A stretch of 64,000 bases of DNA from positions 4,412 through 68,411 of the forward strand of contig CAZBWS010000007.1 of the NCBI GenBank assembly GCA_964495705.1, written 5' to 3'. The DNA comes from CAZBWS01 sp964495705 (GTDB taxonomy: Bacteria > Pseudomonadota > Gammaproteobacteria > HTCC5015). Shown here piece after piece: positions 26,433 to 33,986 of the stretch (positions are counted from its first letter, which is position 1; each line of letters begins with the position of its first letter). The position numbers and the translations under genes are program-made. The notes under the pieces were generated by a model that was given only the letters and a program-made list of their open reading frames with translations, was not told the origin of the DNA and made no database searches.

Positions 26433-27617
26433 TTATGCCTCATTCAATAAACTCTCCAAACAGTGCTCTTTAATGCCATAGTAAGTCTTGATTTCGGCAA
26501 TTTGCTTCAGCACTTCAGTTTTGTGTTGTTCATCGGGCTTGGCATTCTTGACTGCTAAGATCATTTTGTTTTTATTGGTATGCTCTAAGCTAATAAATTC
26601 AAAGACTTTAGTCGTATACCCGTTAGCCTCTAAAAAAAGCGCACGTAAAGAGTCAGTGACCATCTCTGCCTGTTGCCCCATGTGGACACCATATTGCAGC
26701 ATAGGCTGAAACAGTTCTGGACTTTGCATTTGTGGGCGTATTTGCTTATGACAGCAAGGTGAACACATGATGATGCCCGCCTCTGCCTGTATGCCGTAGT
26801 TAATGGCATAGTCAGTGGCTACGTCACAGGCATGTAGAGCGATCATTACGTCGGTCTGTTTGGGGGCATGAGTTTTCACGTCCCCGCAGACAAACTCTAA
26901 GCCTTGATGGTCCAACGCCGCCTTATTACATAGATCAGCCAGATTTTGGCGCAGCTCGACACCCGTCACCTGAGCTTTATTGCCCATGCTGTGACTGAGA
27001 TAATCGTGTACCGCAAAGGTCAAATAGCCTTTCCCCGAGCCAAAATCAACGACTTTCACCGGCTTCTCTTTATCGATGGGGGAAACATTCAGTGCTTGAC
27101 TGAATACCTCGACAAACTTATTAATCTGCTTCCATTTGCGCGACATTGCTGGAATAACATTGTGTTGCTTATCCGTTACACCCAGCTGAATCAAGAAAGG
27201 ACGGCTTACATCAACAAAGCGATACTTTTCTCTATTGTGGTCACGATTGTATTTAGTATCGGCCGCAGCTTTACTATTATGCAGGCTGATATTGATCTTG
27301 CCTTTCTTACTAATATCAACCTGTATACCTGAGTCAAGTAAGCTTAGATGTGCACTTTTGAAGTCACTGCCAAGCAATGACTGGATCAGTTCCACACTGG
27401 CTCTGTAGTCATGATTTTTAGTAATGTGATTGGTTTGGTGCTCGTATACAAAAGATAACTGGGGATTACCCTGTAAAGTAACTGGGCGAATACTAATACG
27501 ACGCAGGCTCTTATCTTCCCCACGATGCTTGCTGAGTAACAAGGTTTTTAGGTTGTTATTATTTAAAGCTTCTGTGAGCTTACTATAGAAGTATTCTAAG
27601 TTATTAGTGTTAGTCAT
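26433..27617 (-). CDS. Class I SAM-dependent methyltransferase (Methyltransf_32/METTL25-like)
   Basis: 394 aa. The SAM-binding motif I is VKVVDFGSGKGYLTFAVHDY at about residue 190, followed by VTGVELRQNLADLC and MIALHACDVATDYAI. A Cys-rich MCSPCCHKQIRPQM motif typifies the Methyltransf_32 group, some members of which modify rRNA. The N-terminal ~180 residues are an unassigned extension (RISIRPVTLQGNPQLSFVYEH). Cytosolic. Substrate unknown. It lies 25 bp upstream... on the same strand as, and downstream of, lolD. Confidence 0.85.
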   Translation of the reverse strand: MTNTNNLEYFYSKLTEALNNNNLKTLLLSKHRGEDKSLRRISIRPVTLQGNPQLSFVYEHQTNHITKNHDYRASVELIQSLLGSDFKSAHLSLLDSGIQVDISKKGKINISLHNSKAAADTKYNRDHNREKYRFVDVSRPFLIQLGVTDKQHNVIPAMSRKWKQINKFVEVFSQALNVSPIDKEKPVKVVDFGSGKGYLTFAVHDYLSHSMGNKAQVTGVELRQNLADLCNKAALDHQGLEFVCGDVKTHAPKQTDVMIALHACDVATDYAINYGIQAEAGIIMCSPCCHKQIRPQMQSPELFQPMLQYGVHMGQQAEMVTDSLRALFLEANGYTTKVFEFISLEHTNKNKMILAVKNAKPDEQHKTEVLKQIAEIKTYYGIKEHCLESLLNEA

Positions 27618-27642
27618 GGTTATTTAATAGATAGCTTATGAA

Positions 27643-28332
27643 TTAAACGACAGAATGTTGCTCTGACAGCACTCCGCTATCCATTCGTAAAACGCTATCC
27701 ATTTTCTTCGCCAGTACCGTGTCGTGAGTCACAATAATAAAACTCGTTTGCAGCTCTTGCTTTAACTTCAATAGAATATCAAACACCTGTTCTGCGGTTT
27801 CTGAATCTAAATTCCCTGTTGGCTCATCAGCCAACACACAGGCCGGTTTAGTCACTAGTGCTCGAGCAATGGCAGCGCGTTGGCGCTCTCCACCAGACAA
27901 CTCGCCAGGCTTATGTTCTAAGCGATGGCCTAGACCAACCTGTTCGAGCATTATGGTTGCCTGGTCTCTGGCCTGTGCGGGTTTGGTGCCTCGTATCAAT
28001 AAGGGCATGGCAACATTTTCTACCGCGGTAAATTCCGCTAATAAGTGATGAAACTGATAAACAAAGCCTAGGTGTTGATTGCGCAGCTCTCCACTTTTGA
28101 TAGCACTAAGTTTATGTATTTCTTGCCCCATGACTTTTACTTGGCCTTCAGTCGGTGAATCTAGGCCGCCAAGTATTTGTAATAGTGTTGATTTGCCCGA
28201 GCCAGAGGCTCCCACAATTGCCAAGCTCTGGCCAGCATCTAAACGTAAATTCACGCCCTTTAATACATGGGTTTCTACACCGTCTTGATAGTCTTTAAAT
28301 AGTTCTGTGCACTCAATTACCGCATTATTCAT
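27643..28332 (-). CDS. lolD: Lipoprotein-releasing ABC transporter ATPase
   Basis: 229 aa from ATG 28332, which overlaps the permease stop by 8 bp; longer in-frame extensions upstream lie inside that gene. Walker A VGASGSGKSTLLQILGGLD, signature LSGGERQRAAIARAL, Walker B PACVLADEPTGNLD and the H-loop IVTHD are present. The LAEFTAVENVAMPLLI segment is typical of LolD. It powers extraction of outer-membrane lipoproteins from the inner membrane for transfer to LolA. Confidence 0.95.
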   Translation of the reverse strand: MNNAVIECTELFKDYQDGVETHVLKGVNLRLDAGQSLAIVGASGSGKSTLLQILGGLDSPTEGQVKVMGQEIHKLSAIKSGELRNQHLGFVYQFHHLLAEFTAVENVAMPLLIRGTKPAQARDQATIMLEQVGLGHRLEHKPGELSGGERQRAAIARALVTKPACVLADEPTGNLDSETAEQVFDILLKLKQELQTSFIIVTHDTVLAKKMDSVLRMDSGVLSEQHSVV

Positions 28333-29575
28333 AGCGTAGCGCCTCCGCAGGCTGTACTTGTGCGGCACGCCAAGCGGGGTAGATGGTGGCCAAGATGGAA
28401 ACAATGAAGGCAAATAAGCCAGCAACTAATACATTTTCTAAGCGTAGCTCAGAGGGTAAGTCACTGATGTAATAGACATCAGCGGCCAAAAACTTGAAGT
28501 TAAATAAAGACTCCACTGCTGAGATAGCTTGGCCTATATAGGCCCCAGAGATAGCCCCTGTGATCATGCCAATGATAGTGCCAATCACGCCGACCATCGT
28601 GCCCTGTACCATGAAAATCTTCATAATACTGCGCGGTGATGCGCCTAGCGTACGCAGGATAGCGATATCTGCCTGCTTATCCGTGACCACCATAATTAAG
28701 GTTGAAATAATATTGAAAGCAGCCACTGCAACGATCAAGGTAAGAATTATAAACATTACCATACGTTCAGTTTTGATGGCGCTAAAGAAGTTTGCATGGC
28801 GGCGTGTCCAGTCATCTACCCAATAAGCCTCACCCAGCGTATCCGCAACCTCTTGTGCCGTCTGTCTAGCATTAAACATATCGGTCAGTTTTAAGCGTAC
28901 ACCCGTCACACTGCCCTTGGGCATGCGAAATAATTTGGCGGCATCAACGCTGTGCATAAACACTAAGGCGCTGTCATATTCATGCATGCCCAGCTCAAAT
29001 ACACCACTTACTGTGAATGTTTTTAAGCGAGGAATAAAGCCCGCTGCAGTAATATTAGTTTGCGGGGTAATTACAGTGACTTTGTCCCCTAAACCCAAGC
29101 GCAATGCATAGGCCAGTTCTTTACCTAGAATAATATTCCAGTCCCCAGCCTGTAAACTATTAATACGCCCGGCGACCATTTTATCCTCAACATCAGCCAC
29201 CTCCCCTTCATACTGAGGCAGTATACCGCGAGAGATTGCACCACTTACCTTACCGCCACTGCTAAGCATTAACTGGCCTTCTACATAGGGGGCAGCACCA
29301 AGGACGTCTTTATGACCTTTTACTTGCTCTAATACGCTATCCCAGTCTTGTAGTACGCCGCTATAATCTGAAATTGTAGCGTGGGAGGCCATGCCTAAAA
29401 TACGGTTGCGTAACTCTGATTCAAAACCGTTCATCACAGAAATGATGGTTATCAAGGCCCAAACACCTATAGCAATACCAAAAATGGAGATTAAGGAAAT
29501 AAAGGAAATGAAATTATTGCGGCGCTTAGCACGTGTATAGCGTAGGCCGATGAAAAATTCGTAGGGTTGAAACAT
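28325..29575 (-). CDS. lolC: Lipoprotein-releasing ABC transporter permease (LolC/E, possibly LolF type)
   Basis: 416 aa. The N-terminal FIGLRYTRAKRRNNFISFIS precedes helix 1, then a ~220-residue periplasmic domain and three C-terminal helices with TDKQADIAILRTLGASPRSI and YPAWRAAQVQPAEALRYE, as in LolC/LolE. No second permease gene follows lolD, where lolE normally lies; the next gene is a methyltransferase. The exporter may therefore be a LolF-type homodimer, or the partner may be elsewhere. One near-match to the dispersed motif lies at 28840. Confidence 0.92.
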   Translation of the reverse strand: MFQPYEFFIGLRYTRAKRRNNFISFISLISIFGIAIGVWALITIISVMNGFESELRNRILGMASHATISDYSGVLQDWDSVLEQVKGHKDVLGAAPYVEGQLMLSSGGKVSGAISRGILPQYEGEVADVEDKMVAGRINSLQAGDWNIILGKELAYALRLGLGDKVTVITPQTNITAAGFIPRLKTFTVSGVFELGMHEYDSALVFMHSVDAAKLFRMPKGSVTGVRLKLTDMFNARQTAQEVADTLGEAYWVDDWTRRHANFFSAIKTERMVMFIILTLIVAVAAFNIISTLIMVVTDKQADIAILRTLGASPRSIMKIFMVQGTMVGVIGTIIGMITGAISGAYIGQAISAVESLFNFKFLAADVYYISDLPSELRLENVLVAGLFAFIVSILATIYPAWRAAQVQPAEALRYE

Positions 29576-29806
29576 AAAATGCTTTTAAGCCATATATAGA
29601 GTGATGCGGATTAAAACATAGAACAGAACAATAAACACGGGTATTAAAGGGATTAATGCTGAGTAATAAAACTAATATATTCTTCTTCAACATAAAAAAT
29701 GGCGTGTATCCCCAGGCTTGCAATATCTTGCTAAGTGCCATTATTAAATTGTTGTTTTTAGCCTTTTATACAATATCTTCTAATGGCCCCTCTATCGCGC
29801 TCGCAA

Positions 29807-30496
29807 CTAGCAACGGACTTGTTTAATAATGCGGATATGCTCAAAACTTACTTCGCAGGTAAATGCATACACTTCAACGCCCTTATTTTTAGCCTGTACC
29901 AGTATATCCGCATACTCAGCATCAAACTCAGGGGCCGTGCGCAGCTGATGTATATCGTCACGCTGTATACAAAACAACATAGCTACGCGGTGCCCCTGCT
30001 GCTTCAATGTCATTAATTCCTGTAGGTGTTTGCGCCCACGTTGAGTTTTAGCATCGGGGAACAGTGCCACACCAGGCTCGCTGCTCGCGGTCACACTTTT
30101 CACTTCGACATAACAATCAAGACCGCCTCCAGTGAACAAAAAGTCTAAACGACTATTGCCTACCTTAACTTCTCGCTGGCAATATAAGTATTCATCAAAG
30201 GGACTTAATAAGCCAGCTTGCCAAGCTTCTTCAACTAAATCATTCGCACGCGCTGAATATATACCTACAAGATTAGTCTGATCACTGGCCAGCTCCCAGC
30301 TATAGTCTAATTTACGTTTTGGAGAAGGAGCATAACGTAGCCAAACCTTACTTCCCTCGTCTTGGCAACCCAACATTGCCCCAGTATTAGGGCAGTGGGC
30401 AGTAACGATATCGCCATTGCATAATTCAACGTCTGCTAAAAATCGTTTATAACGCCGTATAAGCTTGCCTTGGATAAGGTCTTTGTCAAATTTCAT
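29807..30496 (-). CDS. sfsA: SfsA family DNA-binding/nuclease-like protein
   Basis: 229 aa. The OB-like N-terminus (GKLIRRYKRFLADVELCNGD), TAHCPNTGAMLGC, and the nuclease-fold core SRLDFLF...DCYVEVKSVT...FPDAKTQRGRKHLQEL are the SfsA signature. E. coli SfsA was named for stimulating sugar fermentation; its biochemical role is not settled. It ends with two ATGCGGATA copies facing each other 76 bp apart (29829 and 29905). The 231 bp between it and lolC should hold the lolC promoter; I see no confident boxes or terminator there. Confidence 0.93.
   Translation of the reverse strand: MKFDKDLIQGKLIRRYKRFLADVELCNGDIVTAHCPNTGAMLGCQDEGSKVWLRYAPSPKRKLDYSWELASDQTNLVGIYSARANDLVEEAWQAGLLSPFDEYLYCQREVKVGNSRLDFLFTGGGLDCYVEVKSVTASSEPGVALFPDAKTQRGRKHLQELMTLKQQGHRVAMLFCIQRDDIHQLRTAPEFDAEYADILVQAKNKGVEVYAFTCEVSFEHIRIIKQVRC
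29829..29837 (+). repeat. ATGCGGATA motif copy
   Basis: Near the 3' end of sfsA; read as I-R-I. Faces the copy at 29905. Confidence 0.85.
29905..29913 (-). repeat. ATGCGGATA motif copy
   Basis: In sfsA; read as Y-A-D-I. Confidence 0.85.
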
Positions 30497-30646
30497 GCCG
30501 TTATAATCCCAAAAAAATCAATCAACTACTATACTTTCTTAATGTAGAGTTAAACGTAGACTTAAAATGGTTAAGCTTGTTATAGTTCAACAAAATATGG
30601 CTTTGCCAATAATGATACGGTTACATCCATCTGGAGAGATGACGCT

Positions 30647-31090
30647 ATGAAAAAATTCACCGCCCCCTTAATAGCTGCAGCATTACTGACCACTCTAAGT
30701 TCAGCCCATGCAGAACTACCCAGCACGGGAACCATGTTAGACGCAGTGATTGCAGAATACGGCGAGCCAACTGACAAAACCTTGCCAATTGGCCAGCCTG
30801 CCATTACTCGCTGGATGTACGATAGCTTTACCGTCGTATTTGAGAATGATCATGTTATACACTCCTTTGCTAGGCTCAACAGGGTAGAAAACCGTGAACT
30901 GGGGGATATCCCTGAACGTCCCTATTTTGTAAGCTTGATTGACCAAACACGTAACAAGCCCGAGGTCGCCTTAAAGTCCGTTGACATCATTCAAAGTAAT
31001 GTTTCAGTCCATGAAGAGAAAATGCAAATTCACGAGGCAGATACAGTAGCAGATACTATTAAGTCCCTAGAAATGGCCACACCACAATAA
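30647..31090 (+). CDS. Small secreted protein of unknown function
   Basis: 147 aa with a good Shine-Dalgarno (GGAGAG) and a classical signal peptide ending SSAHA-ELPST. The mature part begins with STGTMLDAVIAEYGEP (a SmpA/OmlA-like fragment: short helix then GEP) and continues with TRWMYDSFTVVFENDHVIHS, so a BamE-like beta-hairpin fold is possible. Function unknown. It is immediately followed (0 bp, TAAGTG) by the agmatine-deiminase-like gene. Confidence 0.8.
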   Translation: MKKFTAPLIAAALLTTLSSAHAELPSTGTMLDAVIAEYGEPTDKTLPIGQPAITRWMYDSFTVVFENDHVIHSFARLNRVENRELGDIPERPYFVSLIDQTRNKPEVALKSVDIIQSNVSVHEEKMQIHEADTVADTIKSLEMATPQ

Positions 31091-32065
31091 GTGTCTACTG
31101 TACGCGGCATTCCCGCTCAGTGGGAATTACAGTCTGGCCTGCTTATCAGCTGGCCACATAGCATTGATGAGCTAGTTTCCATTGAATCTAGCTTAAGACA
31201 AATTATTACATCAACAGCCCCTTATCAAGCGGTAATTATCGCCTGCCACGATGCAGAGCTTATAGGTCGCCTAGCTATCGAGTTGGGTGACATTTTCGGA
31301 GACCTTCGCTTTTTCCATGCCCCTAATGACAGTATGTGGGTACGCGACTATGGACCTATTAGCTGTCGATTAGAAGGTCGGCTGTGCTTTTATGACTTTC
31401 AGTTTAATGGCTCGGGGACTCGAGAGAATTACGAACAAAATAACCGTCTTACAGCACAGCTTGATCAGCAATGTATATTTCAAGCTAATCTGATCTATCA
31501 AAATTTTGTTTTAGAGGCCACAAATCTAGAGTCAGATGGTCTAGGCACCCTAATCTGTCACGGGTCAGCACTTGAACAGAGTAACCCCGACTACAGTCGC
31601 AGCGAGATTGAGAGCTATTTATGCAAGCACTTAGATGCTCAGCAGATTATTTGGCTTGAGCAGCGTCATTTGGCCAGGTTCATTAACGCTAATACCCTAG
31701 TCTATAGCGCCTGTGATAACCCACAAGATGAACGTTACTTGCCGTATCAAGCACTGCATGCAGTGCTTGATACGCTGTGCAATGCGGAGGGCGAAGCCTA
31801 TCAGTTACTAGCACTCCCCTTGCCACAGGCTATCCGCAATGCACAAGGTGAATTATTGCCGGCCAATTATTGTGATTTTTTGATGACAGACAAGCACGTT
31901 TTTGTTCCCCAGTTTAAGGATAGTAATGACCCTGTTGCCTTGCAGTCTATCCAACAGTTATGCCCTGACCGAGAAGCTATACCTGTTGAGTCACAGGCTC
32001 TATTACATGCTCGAGGTAGCCTGCATAAAGCAAGCTTGAACCTTTTTGCTGAAATAACGTATTAG
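31091..32065 (+). CDS. Agmatine deiminase / PAD-family protein lacking catalytic motifs
   Basis: 324 aa, GTG start directly after the upstream stop. The fold is recognisable: GIPAQWELQSGLLISWPH, APNDSMWVRDYGPI, FNGSGTRENYEQ, then IIWLEQRHLARFINANTLV and LLALPLP. In active members the middle motif is GD(D/E)TDGHxDN and the C-terminal motif is GGxxHCxTxQ. Here they read WLEQRHLARF (Asp residues lost by a short deletion) and RGSLHKASLN (Lys/Ala where the nucleophilic Cys belongs). I infer a non-catalytic or functionally shifted homologue; agmatine hydrolysis is unlikely. A perfect 32-bp palindrome lies at 31743-31774. Confidence 0.8.
   Translation: MSTVRGIPAQWELQSGLLISWPHSIDELVSIESSLRQIITSTAPYQAVIIACHDAELIGRLAIELGDIFGDLRFFHAPNDSMWVRDYGPISCRLEGRLCFYDFQFNGSGTRENYEQNNRLTAQLDQQCIFQANLIYQNFVLEATNLESDGLGTLICHGSALEQSNPDYSRSEIESYLCKHLDAQQIIWLEQRHLARFINANTLVYSACDNPQDERYLPYQALHAVLDTLCNAEGEAYQLLALPLPQAIRNAQGELLPANYCDFLMTDKHVFVPQFKDSNDPVALQSIQQLCPDREAIPVESQALLHARGSLHKASLNLFAEITY
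31743..31774. repeat. Perfect 32-bp palindrome inside a coding region
   Basis: The arm CGTATCAAGCACTGCA is followed with no spacer by its exact reverse complement. It is read through in frame as part of LPYQALHAVLDTLCN. There is no T-run after it, so it is not a standard terminator. Confidence 0.9.
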
Positions 32066-32158
32066 TTCAATATTGTAAATTTTTGTTATGGTCATTGTGT
32101 ATATATATTAATGATTTTAATATTAGACTAAGTGATAAAATACTTAAGGGCTTAAAAA

Positions 32159-32620
32159 ATGAAAAAAATCATATTATCCAGTGTGCTATTTAGTAGCATA
32201 AGCTTTGCATCCCCTGCCATTATAGAGAGTAGCGGTGAACCCTGCCCTCGTATGTACATGAAACTATCGGGAGTCTGTGTCAATCCAGAGAAAATCTGTG
32301 ACAGCCGCAATAATTTAAAGGCGGCTGTATCACACTACATTTCCTACAAAGAAATAGATAAACAGTACGACTGTGCTGCAGGCAATACCAGCCCCCATCT
32401 GATACAGGATTTAGCCCCTAGCTATTCTTATGCTAATGCCGAAAATGTTTCAACTATTAGTCAAAGCTGTATCGAATTGAAAAACACTCTAGATCAGTAT
32501 CAATTATCCGGTGTTACTCTATTAGACCCAAGTACTAATACGGTACAAAAAATGGATTCAACAACAGCACAGCAAGTTATTCAACGAGTGAAATCACAGT
32601 TTTCTAATAACTGTCAGTAA
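32159..32620 (+). CDS. Small secreted cysteine-containing protein, unknown
   Basis: 153 aa with a signal peptide MKKIILSSVLFSSISFASPA. The mature protein has six Cys, several in pairs suited to disulphides (EPCPRMYMKLSGVCV, PEKICDS, YDCAAG, SQSCIEL, final SNNCQ). I recognise no family. It stands alone, with 93 bp upstream and a strong terminator downstream. Confidence 0.75.
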   Translation: MKKIILSSVLFSSISFASPAIIESSGEPCPRMYMKLSGVCVNPEKICDSRNNLKAAVSHYISYKEIDKQYDCAAGNTSPHLIQDLAPSYSYANAENVSTISQSCIELKNTLDQYQLSGVTLLDPSTNTVQKMDSTTAQQVIQRVKSQFSNNCQ

Positions 32621-32651
32621 TTACATTCATTTCGCCTGAAAAACAGGCAAT

Positions 32652-32680
32652 AAAAAAGGCGGCCACTGGCCGCCTTTTTT
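32652..32680. terminator. Bidirectional intrinsic terminator
   Basis: AAAAAAGGCGGCCA, a single C, then TGGCCGCCTTTTTT: a 14-bp perfect arm on each side. It lies between the convergent small secreted protein (+) and the repeat lipoprotein (-) and can serve both. Confidence 0.93.
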
Positions 32681-32698
32681 ATGACTGATTAAACACGC

Positions 32699-33856
32699 TT
32701 AGTGCTTAATACCTAATGCGTCAATTACTTCAATAGTCAAAGCACCAACAGCTAGGCCTTTATCTTTCTGATATGCCTTAACTGCTTGAGTAGTTTGCCA
32801 GCCATAAATATTGTCTACAGGGCCCGCATTATAGCCAAGAGCGTTTAACTTGCTTTGTAGTTGACCAACAATCTCACCGGTCATGTTTGTCTTACACAAG
32901 ATTGGAGCCCATTCAATACGCCCTTCTGAGACCTTTGAACGCTTAGTCACTGTGCCGTAAACAGGAGCAACAGGCGTCTTTGTAGATGAAGCGGCTGTGA
33001 CTAGCTTTTTCACTTTTACTTGGCCGTATTCAGCTGGAATAGTTTTAGTCACTGTTTTAGCAGGTGTCTTTACAACGCGTGTTTTAACTGTCTTGTACTG
33101 AGCTGGCTGCACAACGACTTCTTTAGTTGTTGCCGCTGTTACCAGTGTACGCTTTGTGACTGTGCTGTATTGTGCAGGCACTTCAACTAAACACATAATT
33201 TCGCCAGTGCTTTCGTCGACTTTAGTTATTGGGCCAGTACCCTTTTTCCAAATAGAGTGAGCGGCTTTTACTAAAACCTTCTCTGATGTTGAACCATAAA
33301 CAGCAGGTACCTTACGTAGCTCTTTAATTTCAGGGCTAACTAGCACTTGTTCTTCTTTCCAACCGTAGACTGCAGGTACTACTTCTAGAACCTCTGTCTT
33401 TTCTTTAACTAAAACAGTTTTCTCTTCAGTTGCATATTTGGCAGGTACTAGACTAATAACATCATAACCTTCCTTTTTCAGAACTTCGATAGACTCTGTT
33501 TTGTAAGTAGGCTCAATGAATACTCGCGCATAACACTCACCTGGCTTTGCATTTGGTGGCAGTAAATCACCCATTGCTGAACTTGAGATGTTATCCCCTG
33601 TTAGCGCAGAAGATGTAGATTGACGTTCAGCTAACATACGCTTTAGATCCGTGATCTGGCGCTCGCGAGCTTGTAGCTCTGACTCCCTTTGAGTCAAACG
33701 ATTTTGTAAGTCAACACTATTAGCAGAATTAACCGCTTGAGTTTGAGTGCTTTGAGTCGATGCAGATACATCATTAGCCTTAGTCGCTGTTGACCCACAA
33801 CCTGTCATCGTAGTGACTGCAGCCGCAATGGATAGTACGAGTAGTTTCTTTTTCAT
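32699..33856 (-). CDS. Peptidoglycan-binding lipoprotein with 23-residue tandem repeats
   Basis: 385 aa. The lipobox TMTGC places the lipidated Cys at residue 20. A coiled coil (~48-82, QNRLTQRESELQARERQITD) follows. Residues ~115-310 hold about eight repeats of about 23 residues with core PAxYxTxxxKxLV (starts near 115, 138, 161, 184, 227, 251, 274, 297), interrupted once by an inserted ~20-residue segment. The C-terminus is a PG_binding_1 domain (QLQSKLNALGYNAGPVDNIY, then QAVKAYQKDKGL). It is likely an envelope lipoprotein bridging membrane and peptidoglycan; the repeat region resembles no domain I know well. Confidence 0.85.
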   Translation of the reverse strand: MKKKLLVLSIAAAVTTMTGCGSTATKANDVSASTQSTQTQAVNSANSVDLQNRLTQRESELQARERQITDLKRMLAERQSTSSALTGDNISSSAMGDLLPPNAKPGECYARVFIEPTYKTESIEVLKKEGYDVISLVPAKYATEEKTVLVKEKTEVLEVVPAVYGWKEEQVLVSPEIKELRKVPAVYGSTSEKVLVKAAHSIWKKGTGPITKVDESTGEIMCLVEVPAQYSTVTKRTLVTAATTKEVVVQPAQYKTVKTRVVKTPAKTVTKTIPAEYGQVKVKKLVTAASSTKTPVAPVYGTVTKRSKVSEGRIEWAPILCKTNMTGEIVGQLQSKLNALGYNAGPVDNIYGWQTTQAVKAYQKDKGLAVGALTIEVIDALGIKH

Positions 33857-33986
33857 TTGTGTTTCCCTTTATTAAAGTGCCCAAAGTCTAGTCTTATTGC
33901 TGCTTAAGCTCTGTTAATAATTGTAAATTACTGAATAAATAAATTTGCGCGTGTAGAATAACCTCCTTTTTATACTTTGCATAGTA

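Larger units (their letters stand above)
26398..26434. terminator. Intrinsic terminator built from an inverted pair of ATGCGGATA motifs
   Basis: A perfect 16-bp inverted repeat around a single C (arms AATGCGGATAGCCTCT and its complement, 26398-26430), followed by a run of six T on the plus strand. Both arms are exact copies of the dispersed motif in its 14-nt extended form. The T-run overlaps the stop codon of the convergent methyltransferase gene. Paired uptake sequences serving as terminators are known in Haemophilus and Neisseria. Confidence 0.92.

Noticed and set aside
29526..29741. 71-residue minus-strand frame upstream of lolC
   Set aside because: No Shine-Dalgarno, out of frame with lolC and overlapping it; reads as leader sequence.
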